Shown: in pieces, positions 24,776 through 35,955 of the stretch
Numbering within the stretch: position 1 is the first letter of the stretch
Layout: each line of letters begins with the position of its first letter
NCBI GenBank assembly: GCA_014529385.2
Contig: CM043951.1
Span: 113,260,469-113,324,468, forward strand
Origin: Adiantum capillus-veneris
Lineage: Eukaryota; Streptophyta; Polypodiopsida; Polypodiales; Pteridaceae
DNA: 64,000 bases
Reading direction: 5' to 3'
Notes under the pieces: generated by a model
The model's database searches: none
The model's input: only the letters and a program-made list of their open reading frames with translations
What the model was told of the DNA's origin: nothing
Translations under genes and position numbers: made by a program

Positions 24776-25113
24776 GCATCAACACTGTTTGATGAAGGGT
24801 GACTCTTATCTTTCCTCTTGAAGGCGATTTGAAGAGTGGCTCTACTTTTCCTTTTGAATGCCATAAAGAAATTCCCCTTTTCTTTTTACACAAATACACT
24901 TGGAGTCCTAAAACTGGAAGGGTGACTTTTATTTTGATACTTTATCATTTTATTTATTTATAGCAATACTCATAAGGGTTAATAGATTAAAACCACCCCT
25001 AGTACATAAGCCTCATGCCAAGAAATTACCATGAGGAGAAAACACAACCAACCATACCAGCTCACAAGGCTATTTACAAGGAAGCCTAACCCATAACCAT
25101 ATACATGTATTGG
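24774..25113. repeat. Dispersed repeat, copy B left part (interrupted by Copia 1)
   Basis: Colinear with 3582-3920. The last five bases, ATTGG at 25109-25113, are the target duplication of the Copia insertion. Confidence 0.88.
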
Positions 25114-25337
25114 TGTTGGAATTAGGGGTAGAGAAACGCACACAGCTTGGAGAAGACAAAGGAAGCACAAGGCCCATAATAGAGAGTGTGTTACTTAGTG
25201 TGTAATGGAAAGATAGATAGCTCTAGAGTGATGGGCGTATATACAATGCACGGGGGAAAAAACCTCCTAAAGAGGGAAAAATGCCCCGGCGGTCCTAGTG
25301 TGTTCACACACATCACTACCACATGTATATGGTAAAA
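25114..25337 (-). repeat. Copia 1 3-prime LTR
   Basis: About 224 bp, matching the LTR at 29965-30193 with scattered differences. The outer end is TGTTGGAA read on the plus strand; the inner end GGTAAAA is mutated from the GGTAACA seen in the other LTR. Confidence 0.92.
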
Positions 25338-25411
25338 AATCCCCCCTGGAGTGATGCGGTGAACGAGAGCTGGCACAAGAGTAAAGGGAAGTGCCATGCC
25401 CTAAGGACACG

Positions 25412-28400
25412 ATCAGTCCACAAAAGGGAGTAAGCCTAAAGCTTTGCAGAAAGCTTCGAGCTTCTCACTTCTCATGAGACAATGCCTTTGTGAAAAGATC
25501 TGCAAGGTTGTCCTGTGTTGGCACATAAGCCAAGCTGATATCTCCTGCTGAGAGCCTCTCCCTAACATAGTGGTAATGCACCTCAATGTGCTTTGTGTGA
25601 GCATGAAAAACTGGGTTCCTTGCAACTGCCTATGCACTCTGATTGTTGGCAGTGTACTGTCGAACACCCAAATCAGCCATAAGGTGTCTAAGCCATACAC
25701 ACTCAACCGTAGCTGTGAAGATTGCCCTGTACTCAGTCTCACAACTCGAAGTGGCCACAGTAGGTTGCTTCTTGCTCAGCCATGATATACATGAACTCCC
25801 AAGCATGAAACAAAACCGCTTGTGGACACTCACGTGTCAAAACAACTAGCCCAATCTGAGTCTGAAAAAGCATGTATGTCTGGCGGCAATGATCCCCCCT
25901 TGGGATAAAACAAGCCAAGATGTAAAGTGCCACTAAGGTAGCAAAAAATCCTCTTGACAGCCTGTCAATGCTTAGACCGTGGGATATACATAAATCTACT
26001 GACCTATGAGACTGCAAACTGAATTTCGGCCTCCGGTTGAATGAGGTAGCCAACATCAGTTTGGTAAAGACTGACATGAGCAGGATCGCCAGCATCATGT
26101 AGACTCAACTTCAAACCAGTTTCCATGGGAGTGGCAATAGGTTTGCAATACTCAAGTCCAAACTTACATAGCAATGTCTCTATGTAACTTTTCTGGCACA
26201 AGGCAATACCACCATCACACTGCTTAAACTGTATACCCAAGTAATGATGCAACAGGCCCAAATTTTTCATCTTGAAAGTAGCCTTCAAATCAGCCTTTCA
26301 TTTGGTCCAGTGATCAGCAGATCATCGACATAAAGAACCACAATAAGTACATCACCCTCACGCTTTACATACAATGTGCTTTCCGATGGACTGTTACAAA
26401 AGCCTTGTTTGACCAAATCAGTGTCAGCTTTCTCATGCAAGCACGAGGAGATTGCTTCAACCCATACAAAGCCTTCTTACATCTGCACACTTTGTCCTCT
26501 AGTCCTTTCTTGACAAAACTGCGAGGCTGCGTTACATAACCTTCCTCAAATATGTCACCATTCAAGAAAGCAGTAACAATGTCTGATTGATATACATCCC
26601 AACCAAAATGAGCTGCCAATGCACATAGAAAATGCATAGTATTCATACGACAAGTGGGAGCAAAAGTCTCTTCATAATCTATGTCTTTTTGTTGTGCATG
26701 ACCCTTTGCAGCAAGTCGAGCCTTATGGCGATCGATCTCACCATCCGGCTTGCATTTCAACTTGTAAACCCACTTTGTACCAATGGCCTTTTTGCCAGGA
26801 GGCAAATCACATAAACTCCATGTGTCATTTTCTATAAGTGCATCATATTCTGATTGCATGGCAGTCATCCAATTTTCTGAATTTTGTGCTTCATCAAAAG
26901 ACAGAGGTTCCTCAACATCATGTAAGCTAGACACAGCAAAAGAATAACAATCTGATGCATAAGATGCATGGCAAGATCCTGAACAAGTACGACTAGACAA
27001 AGGTGCATCCAATTTACTATCACGCATTGTATGCACCAGCCATTTTGGCATACCTCTAGCCTGCTCATTTTCAGCCCTTTCCTCATAAAGTACATGATGT
27101 ACATCTGCACCAGTAATGGGCTGATCTATAACATTTTTTGAAACCCCCACAAGCTGTACATTTTCCTCATTGGAATTTACATTTGTATTTCCACCACTAA
27201 AAAGAGGCAACAAAGTGTCATAAATGTCCTGTGAGTTTAGATTACTGTCTCTAGTACATGACATCAAGGGCTGAACAGAATCTTCCACAAACACTACGTA
27301 CATCACGTGAAACCAAAGTATGCTTTGTTTGCGGATGATAAAACCTCTAACCTTTGCTTTCAGCACTATAACCAACAAAAATACATTTGACAGCCTTATC
27401 ATCCAATTTTTTGTGTTGTGTTTGTGGCACCAAAGCATATGCCAAACACCCAAAAACACGGATCTGCTCAATAGAAGGCTTTCTATCATGCCATGCTTTG
27501 TATGGAGTAATAGACTGCAAAGCTTTCGTAGGACACCTGTTAAGTACATAAGTGGCACACATGATGGCCTCAAGCCAAAAAGAATGCAGCAAAGCTTGAC
27601 TTTTTACCATACATCGTGCCATTTTCGTAAGTGATCTAATTTTCCTCTCAGCAACACCATTTTGTTGATGTGTATAAGGCACTGTACATTGATGTTTTAT
27701 CCCACGACTAGCCAGAAATGCATTAAATTCATGAGACATATACTCCCCCCCTCGATCGGAACGGAGGGTGCCCATAGTACATTTGGATACATTTTTAGCC
27801 ATAGCCAGAAATTGTTTGAAGAACATAAAAACTTTGGACTTCGCTTTAAGCGGAAATACCCATGTATGCATGCAGTAATCATTAATGAAAGTCACGAAGT
27901 ATAGGTAATTGCCCAAGGATAGAGTTTGCATGGGCCCACAAACATCACTATGCACAAGCTGCAACTTGCATGTGGCCCTAACTGAACCATCCTTTGGAGA
28001 CTTAGAAGTCTGCATTTCACCCAAAATACAGCCTTCACAAACATGTTTGACAGGTGCTTCAAGAGGCAGCAAAGAGGCAACCATATCAAATTTCTGCAAA
28101 CGCAACAAATTGACAAAATTCAGATGACCAAAACGTGCATGCCAAAGTTTTGTATCCGAAATAGCCCTTGAATTTTCAACTGCATTTGCAAAATTTTTTC
28201 CAGACTTGTCATACAAAGTGCGCTTGTACAGCCCACGCGGCACAAAAGCCCAGATGCAACAATTTCATCACCAAAACTGAGATCATGAAATGTACATCTG
28301 TTATCCACAAATTGACTACAAGTACAAGTCTAGCAAGTGCAGATACAGACAAAAAATTCTTCTTGATCCCAGGTACATAAAGTGCATCAACAAGTGTGAA

Positions 28401-29646
28401 AGAACTGCCATTTGCAGCACTAAGCACAATCTTTCCAACTCCTTGAATCGGATAAGAGGCCTTGTTGGCACAGGTCACGGAATTCCAATGAGGTACAAAC
28501 TCGAGAGAGGTGAACAATTCACGATGTGAGGTAATGTGCTTCGTAGCACCACTGTCGAAATACCACACATGTGAATTTGCAACAACAGCTGACAAGCATG
28601 CATCATGGACAACAGGATTATAAGTGCACTTTGTGCTAAAATCCCATTCTGCATCAACATCAGCATCACAGTCTCCTTTCACAGAAGACTCAACATTGGC
28701 TGCATTTGTAGTGGAACCACCCTCTTTCTTCTTAGCCTCTTTGGCCTTCAACTTAGGACAATGCTTGATCAAGTGATCATTAGCTTTACAATAATGGCAA
28801 CACATCTTCTTTTTGCCCTTATCACCAGAATTTCCAGACGAATTGCTGCCAGCAAAAGCATTAGGAACAGAAGTTTTGCCACTCAAAGCAGAACCATAAG
28901 AAGTGGCTGCATTGCTGTTATTACCACCTTTATTTGAGAAGCGATAAAAGCTTGTTCAACTGCACGCTGCCTAGTCCTGTTTTCTATGGAAAGTGACTCT
29001 TGCAATAGCAATGTGCATAATGCATCAAACTTGACAACTTCAGGATTTCCTTCGGCCATCAGTCTCCAAGTACTAGGAAGAGTCTGGTATGAATCTGGTA
29101 AGGCATCAAGAACAGTCTGCACAAGGGAACTGTCTGAAATGACTTCACCTGCAAAAATAAGGTTCTCATTGATATCCTTGACACCAGCAAGGAAAGTGTC
29201 CATATCATCTTCCTCATGCATAATCTTCGACTCTAGCTCTTTACACAGCAAGCAATTTTAGCCTCATTGCGACTTGCATAAAGACCAGCCAATATATCCC
29301 AAGTCTGTTTTGCAGATTTTGCTGAACAAATGTGAGGAACAATGGTGCACTTCACGGACAACGCAATCAATGCATGAGCATGTGCATCCTTTGCATCCCA
29401 ACGATATTGTTCTGTCGTAGGAAAAACAACTCTAATAGCAGCAATCTTTGCAGCAAGACCTGCAACATCGTCAACATCGCTTGCATCCTTGGAACCAGGA
29501 CGTACATCAATGCCCTGCACAATATTCTAGACGCCCTTTCACACAAGAACATGTTACATCATGTAAGCCCACATAGGGTAATTGTCCCCATGCAACCTGT
29601 CCTCTGCAGCAAACATCTTGAACACATCTGTGTTGTTGTCAGCCAT
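25412..29646 (-). pseudogene. Copia 1 gag-pol polyprotein, frameshifted
   Basis: The complement starts MADNNTDVFKMF at 29646. Domains in order: a UBN2-type GAG (29646-28900); a CCHC zinc knuckle CHYCKANDHLIKHC (about 28800-28755); an aspartic protease with FDSGATKHI (about 28560-28530); a GAG-pre-integrase LWHARFGHLN; a DDE integrase with SDRGGEYMSHEF and QNGVAERKIRS (about 28170-27620); reverse transcriptase with WVYKLK and LYVDDLL (YVDD at 26332-26321); and RNase H with WLSKKQP near 25785 and a C-terminal ADLFTKAL-type motif. The polyprotein would package and copy the element RNA in cytoplasmic particles and then integrate the cDNA. Breaks include stops near 29550-29530 and shifts near 28900, 28240, 27400, 26320 and 25980. 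Confidence 0.9.
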
Positions 29647-29951
29647 GGTAAATGTTGCACCTGATATGAAAACTATTCGAAAAGAGGAGAAACAAAGCGG
29701 GAACAACACGTGCTATATAGCACAAACCGTAGAAGACTGTAAGGCACCAGTTATGTAGAAAATGACTCATAGAAATTTTGCACAAAATGACAAAATAGCT
29801 TGTGCAGTACTGCCTATAGTGGAAACAGAGGCCGAAATGAGCCCGAAATTTTTATCGACTTGCGAACACTTGCCAAAGCTCATTGAAATCAAAGAAAGTG
29901 AGCAGGCGTGTGCTGGAGCAGCTGGCGACTAAGCCCGAGAGGACGCAACCT

Positions 29952-29963
29952 GCTCTAATACCA
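29952..29963 (-). promoter_or_regulatory. Copia 1 primer-binding site
   Basis: The complement reads TGGTATTAGAGC, one mismatch from TGGTATCAGAGC, the standard complement to the plant initiator tRNA-Met 3-prime end. It is one base inside the 5-prime LTR. Confidence 0.9.
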
Positions 29964-29964
29964 A

Positions 29965-30193
29965 TGGTTGGAATTGGGGTTGGAGAGAAATGCACACAGC
30001 TTGGAGAAGACGAAGGAAGCTCAAGGCACACAATAGAGAGTGTGTTACTTAGTGTGTAATGGAAAGATAGATAGCCCTAGAGTGATGGGCGTATATACAA
30101 TGCACGGGGGCAAAAACCTCCTAAAGAGGGAAAAAAATGCCCCATCGGTCCTAGTGTGTCCACACACATCACTACCATATGTATATGGTAACA
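29965..30193 (-). repeat. Copia 1 5-prime LTR
   Basis: About 229 bp beginning TGTTACCATATACATG in element orientation and ending next to the primer site. It should contain the element promoter, but I see no clear TATA box. Confidence 0.92.
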
Positions 30194-30834
30194 ATTGGTA
30201 CCACCATAGGGCCATCTCATCACAATAAGGAACTTTGTGCCCATATGAACACAGACCATGAACCATACAATTCAAAAGAAGAAGAAGACTTGAGAATAGC
30301 ACATGCTAAGTTCTCCATGATTCCACACGTCGGACAATGCTGAGAAAAAACCTTGTGCTAGAAACCTACACGCATTGCTATTCTACTAACGTAGAGGACG
30401 TGCACATTGCATGCTACAACTTCACCCAAAGAGGAAAATTCGATTGGTCTCGGAGCCGGGTTGACACTACCTGTGCCTCATGTGGGACAACATAAAAATG
30501 CAGAAGAAATCATACTATATATACAAAATGTCTCATTCCTCTTAAGCTTGGTGCATGTGAACCTTTTCAACTTTAAAGCTAACAAGATGAAAAAAATAGG
30601 GGTTAACTCTACTTTTCCTTTTGAAGGCAAAGTTTACTTTTCCCTTTGAAAGCCAATTGAAGGGTACTCAACTTTGCGTTTTGAAGGCCAGTATCTTAGT
30701 AAAATTTTATCGTTTATTTCAAGGCAAACTTGGAGTTTAGCTAGGATTTTATAATTTTAGTCCGTTAAAAACACACTAAGCCCCAATTTTTATCAAACAC
30801 CGATTTTGAATAGCTTCAAAATGAAAGGACACGT

Positions 30835-30893
<59 letters not shown>
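30194..30893. repeat. Dispersed repeat, copy B right part
   Basis: Continues copy B after the Copia insertion. 30194-30520 matches 3916-4230, and 30524-30893 matches 13122-13528. It ends in (GT)n 30835-30858 and (GA)n 30859-30893, the same arrangement as copy A. Confidence 0.85.
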
Positions 30894-30900
<7 letters not shown>

Positions 30901-31715
30901 TCTCAAGGAGGGTTCCAAATCCTTTTTCTTGATTGAAATAATTTCAAAGTAAATCAGGTGTGCACTAAAAACTCTTTTGATTTTTGGGGCAAAATTTGAA
31001 CAATTGATTGTATCTATACTAAAACTTGCAAAATTTTTCTCGTTTTCTTGTAAATTTATTCAGTTACAAATACACTAAACCCCTGATTTTTGTGAACATG
31101 CGCCTCAAATAGCCCCAAAATGCAAGAGCATGATGGATGTAGCAGAGTTGAAAGCTCAGTACATCCATTATCACTCTCGCACTACCCCAAGGACTGTATG
31201 TGACGAAAGGAGGGTGCATTTGCCCAAAAATTGTTACAGCCTCACGTGGAGCACCAACATGAGAGAGGAGAGAGGAGAGAGAAATTTTCTCCAACAACCT
31301 AGCAGCCAACTAAAAACAATTATATGTTGTTTCAATAAAAAGGGACTCAATAAGAAATGCTTATCTACTTAAACTATTTTTCCTAATTGAAGTAATTAAA
31401 TAAATAATAGTGCAAATAAAACTCTTTCATTTTCTAGGTTAAAATTTGAAGAATTGTCAATTTTACACTAAAATTGCAAAATTTTATTTATTTTCTTCAA
31501 GGCAAGCCTGGCATGTAGCCTAGGGTTTACAATTTGAGCGGGTTAAAAATACATTAAGCTCTTTTTTTGCAAACATGGATCTCTAATAGACCCAAAATGG
31601 AAGGGCATGAGAGGCACTAGAAACTTGGATGCTCAGTACATCCACGGTCACTCTTTCCCCACGAAGAGAAGCGTGCACCTGTTAAAAATCTATTACACCC
31701 TTGCATGGGACACCG

Positions 31716-31778
<63 letters not shown>

Positions 31779-32165
31779 ACCAACAACCTATCAGCCCTCC
31801 AAAAGAAATTGCATATTGTTTCAAAAAACGGGAGTCAATTCTACAATAAGAAATGCTTCATCTACTATTACTATTTTTCCTAATTAATGTAGTTCAATAA
31901 ATAATGGCACAAATAAAACTCTTCCAATTTTCAAGTTAAAATATGAAGAATTGTCGGTATTTACACAAACTTGTAAAATTTATTGGTTTTCTTCAAGGAA
32001 ACCTTGCAATGTAGGCTAGTTTTACAATTTTAGCCGATTAAAAATACATTAAACTTTGTTGCTTTTTTTCTTTGCAGACACAAGCTTCCAATAGACCCAA
32101 AATAGAAGGACATGAAAGGCACTAAAAAATTGGACACTCAGTGCATCCACAGTCACTCTCTCGCC
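30700..32165. repeat. Tandem, diverged 300-500-bp units each carrying a GA tract
   Basis: The anchor TAGACCCAAAATGGAAGG or its variants occurs at about 30810, 31110, 31587 and 32092. Each is preceded by a TTTCTTCAAGG-type block and a TTAAAAATACATTAA block. Most are followed by a CTCAGTACATCCA-type block and a (GA)n run (30859-30893, an interrupted run 31261-31280, and 31719-31774). Single diverged relatives lie at 3290-3570 and about 13340-13530. The microsatellite is therefore part of the repeated unit and was probably spread with it. Confidence 0.75.
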
Positions 32166-32501
32166 ACCTCGCACAAGCTATGCAGAAAGAGGTCATTTGG
32201 AGGCTCGACATAAAGCAAAGAGGGGTTCATTGACACATAATGATGGGCAGAGGCTCTTGCATTTGTGCTACATAAGACATTGCTTTTTGACATAGAACTG
32301 CTGAAGATTTCTTCCATAAAGAGGCATGGATTGCTTGAAGGATTGTTTATCTTGATAATCTCTTCCACATAAAGAGATTAACGCCATGTAACTAAGCATA
32401 TCTTTACGGGAGAAGATACGAACAAGGATTAACTGTCAGAGTTGTATTACATATATATTTTCGTAGAGACAATTCCTATGGCACGCTTCCATTTACAATT
32501 C

Positions 32502-32551
<50 letters not shown>

Positions 32552-32595
32552 TTTGGAGGCCATCAAAAGAGAAATATTGATGGAGGCAGATAGAG

Positions 32596-32682
<87 letters not shown>

Positions 32683-32892
32683 TTAGTCTCATAGGAACAC
32701 ACTAAGAGACCTCAATTCTCTAACCTGATGAGTATTTAATTTAAGAGTTGGTTTTTAAGAGGGAATTGTGATAACCAATCTACCACACTCAATGGTTATT
32801 ATAGTTTACTCTTTTTATTCATTGAGAGAGATCTCAAAGATCTACTTGACAAGTCTCTACCTCAAAACTTCATGTGAATTTGAATGTGAAAG

Positions 32893-32969
<77 letters not shown>

Positions 32970-33159
32970 GGAGGGAGAAAAAGAAGAAAATTTTTATCGA
33001 TCCGAATAGATATCAAAGATCTACTCGATAAATCTTTATCTGAAGATTTGATGAGAGAGAGAGAGAGAGAGAGAATTGTCACCTTCCTAGAGTGATCACA
33101 AGGACTACAATCCACCTTCTTCTCCACTTGTGGCATACACACACACACATCTATGAATA

Positions 33160-33198
<39 letters not shown>

Positions 33199-33872
33199 TA
33201 GAGAGAGAGATAGATAGATAGAGAGAGAGAGATCCAATGTCTATGCTTTTTTTGGCTGTAACAACGTGCGAGTCACACACTAATACTCACAAATGTGAGT
33301 GGATGTGTTATATTAACCTGGAAAGAAATGTACAATAATCCTCAAGGCCCCTAAGCTCAAGCACGTTAAGTACCTTGAGGCAACATAACACAAGTTTCAG
33401 AGCGGCACATCCCCTTACAGAAGAGAGTTTCATAGAGCTGGTTGACAGAAGAGTTGTGATGGCTTTGATTACTTCTTACCACTCCTGTGTTTTCCAATGA
33501 AGATGATCACGTTCCTGCTTTCTTGGATGATCTCTTTGAGACTGGCCATCCAATGTCGTGTTTGAATATGCGCCAACTTCTAGATTTCCAAACTTGTTTG
33601 AGCTAGCAAAAGTGGAGAATTTGTGTACATATTAGGATGGCTTGGTTTTTCCATATCTCCCCTCCCAAGATTAAGTTGTTCTTGAAAAAACATGATCTTT
33701 CAGGTCTTTTGTGAGTGAAGGGGATCCAAGTCTTGAACAAAAGAGATTGTGATGTTAACTAGAGAGTGAGACCTCGCTGCCTATTAGGGTTTGCCCAGCC
33801 TGTTTGAGGATGGTATACTTATTTTACATATATTTCAACTCATTCAATTGGGTGAGTATTGCCCCACAAAAA
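32166..33872. repeat. Gene-less stretch with compound (GT)n(GA)n microsatellites
   Basis: (GA)n 32504-32546; (GT)n 32599-32648 directly followed by (GA)n 32648-32680; (GT)n 32897-32926 directly followed by (GA)n 32926-32966; (GA)n 33053-33074; (GT)n 33161-33176 followed by (GA)n and GATA tracts to 33231. A phrase like TCAAAGATCTACTTGA recurs at about 32838 and 33014. No gene is recognised. Confidence 0.85.
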
Positions 33873-34248
33873 AGGAAAAATTACCAAAATACCCTCTAAT
33901 TTGTGGAAATTCTCAAAATACCCCCAACATTTTGTCATAAATTCCTAAAATGCCCTTCAAGTTTTCCAAAATTCCCAAAATATCGCTTGTTGTGAGATTA
34001 TATATTTCTAAAAATAAAAAAAGTTGTAGCTTTTCATAAGATTACTGATTGTCTATCAATACAAGATGCTAAAAGTAGAAATTGAGCACTCTAAAAACGG
34101 ATCTCAATTGTCAAATAGGAATAAAGATTTGAAAATCTTGAACAAATCCAACGATAATAGATACGAGGATATTTTGGGAATTTTTGAAATTTGAGGGGTA
34201 TTTTGGGAATTTCCACAAATTATAGGGGTATTTTGGTAAGGTTTCCCA
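33873..34248. mobile_element. MITE-like inverted-repeat element, about 376 bp
   Basis: The two ends are inverted copies over about 100 bp with small gaps: left TTACCAAAATACCC and TTTGTGGAAATTC, right GGGGTATTTTGGTAA and GAATTTCCACAAA. The single-strand form would fold into a long hairpin. The terminal pattern GGAAAA..TTACCAAAATACCC resembles Mutator-derived plant MITEs, which duplicate 9 bp. The A-rich flanks on both sides prevent a clear target duplication. No coding capacity. Confidence 0.75.
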
Positions 34249-34526
34249 AAAAAAAAAAAAAGTTTTGTAAAGTTGTAATATGAAGCATACTCCTCATGTG
34301 CTTGCCTTTTGGGTCAGATCCCATGACGTATATCAGACCCCTCTTCATTTACTATGCTTGGCCTTTTCGTGCTAAGGCTAGCCCACACAAGAATAATTGC
34401 TAGAGTTGTAAGGAATTGGAAAAGGCATTGAAAAAGATCGAAACTTTGAAATCCACATGCACGTATTGATTGATTAGATTGCTATCCACAAATAGAACAG
34501 GAAACATGGTGTCTACACCTCGCAAG

Positions 34527-34741
34527 AGTGTTCGGGAAATATCATTTTCACAAACATACAAAAATCCCTTCAAGACAAATCTGAACCGGAAATTTTACAA
34601 TACTAGCCAGTATTTTTGCAAAATTACACTATTTTCCATGTATATTAAGTAGAATTTTCTCCTTCTTGCCTCCCCTCAACCGGCTACTTTGATTTTGCAA
34701 CCGGCTCAAGGCTAAGCTGAGGCACACTTTTCCCGAACACT
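34527..34741. mobile_element. 215-bp MITE-like element, copy 1 (TIR AGTGTTCGGGAAA)
   Basis: Perfect 13-bp terminal inverted repeats AGTGTTCGGGAAA (34527-34539) and TTTCCCGAACACT (34729-34741). The right end, complemented, continues AGTGTGCCTCAGCTTAG and a later GCCGGTTGC block, matching the left end of a second 215-bp element at 36332. No clear target duplication and no open frame. Confidence 0.7.
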
Positions 34742-34946
34742 GCGTGGCAATTGTTGGCCATTTTACGCGTTTGTAGGTATTTTGCCCCTTCTTTCAAACA
34801 TTGATGTTAGTCACCCTGCAAAAATACACTAAATTACCATGAAAAACACTAAACATTTGAAGCCTTGAAGGGCAAGGGTACTTTTGCAAATATGTGAGAG
34901 ACTGAAGCTGAATAAATTTCACTTATAGATAGATGGAAAAGAAAGC

Positions 34947-34998
<52 letters not shown>

Positions 34999-35779
34999 CC
35001 TCTCTCTCTCTCTCTCTCATCACACACACACACACACACACAATGTTTACATTGCCGTGAATAGTGTTACAACTTTTAATTATTTCTCATGATATGAGAA
35101 TTATCTTGACCTTTTTCTACTCTTAATTAGATTCCATGATAAGCTGTATCTTAAATATACATGATGATAAAACATAGCAACATTTCTCAGTCCATATGAA
35201 GTAGAGAGACCATACTCTAAATGCCGCCATATAAAATTACATAGTCTCATCCTCTATCTTCTCTGAACCACAAGTAATGTTGAACTTTGATGATTGAATT
35301 CCCATGATTTCATCTAGACATGCATAGCCCATTGCCATCGGTTTGGGAGGTCATTACAAAAACAAGGTGACAAGGGAGAGTAAGTTTAAGTAAGTGCTTA
35401 CAATCATATGGATTTTTTGTTGTATTTTAATATTAAATTGTATCATCTATTTTTAAAAAGTGACTCCTACTAGCTCGCTTAAAATAAAATACACTGATTG
35501 AAAGATGCCTTCAAAATTCCCTTTACCCTCATTGCCTAGTCCTCACCTCGTGCTCCTGTCACCAAAACCTTTTTTCGTATGCGTGTTGTCCTTCACTATC
35601 TTTGGACTCGTCCCTACGAGCTTGCAAATTTGCCTTTCTTGCAATCTTGCACCTAAGCTTCCCCCACCATTCATGGACTTGCACCTATAGAGAAGTCCCC
35701 CCATGTCATCTCCACTATGCCTAAATCAAGGGAGGACAGAAGAGAGAGAGAGAAGAGAAGAAGAAGAAGAAGAGAATCT
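34742..35779. other. Gene-less stretch with alternating CT and CA tracts
   Basis: A compound tract (CT)n(CA)n then (CT)n(CA)n occupies about 34946-35042. The rest is AT-rich without recognised genes or repeats. Confidence 0.6.
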
Positions 35780-35829
35780 ATTCACCTATGCTTTATGAAG
35801 AGTCCCTACCTCTGCTCTATGACGAGAGA

Positions 35830-35873
<44 letters not shown>

Positions 35874-35955
35874 CTCTTCGGCTATGCCTTATGAAACATC
35901 CCTACCTCTGCTCTACGACGCAGAGAGAGAGAGAGAGAGAGAGAGAGATCCCAAA
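35780..35955. repeat. Two tandem 97-bp units joined by (GA)n
   Basis: The phrase TCCCTACCTCTGCTCTATGACG occurs twice with few differences, near 35801 and 35899 (97-98 bp apart). Each copy is followed by a (GA)n run (35825-35870 and 35921-35948). Reading frames through it give only Arg-Glu repeats. Confidence 0.8.

Larger units (their letters stand above)
25114..30193 (-). mobile_element. Ty1/copia LTR retrotransposon 1, full length
   Basis: Flanked by a perfect 5-bp target duplication ATTGG (25109-25113 and 30194-30198). In its own (minus) orientation the 5-prime LTR is at 30193-29965 and the 3-prime LTR at 25337-25114. The LTRs are about 225 bp and run TGTTACCA to TTCCAACA. The primer site matches the 3-prime end of initiator tRNA-Met at 11 of 12 bases (29963-29952). 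A polypurine CAGGGGGGA precedes the 3-prime LTR (about 25347-25339). Gene order GAG-protease-integrase-RT-RNase H defines Ty1/copia. The short LTRs recall the Ale/Retrofit group, but I cannot assign a lineage. Many frameshifts and stops disable it. Confidence 0.95.

Noticed and set aside
26632-29261. Plus-strand frames inside Copia 1, and similar ones in Copia 2
   Set aside because: They are shadows antisense to the gag-pol reading frame and have no family signature.
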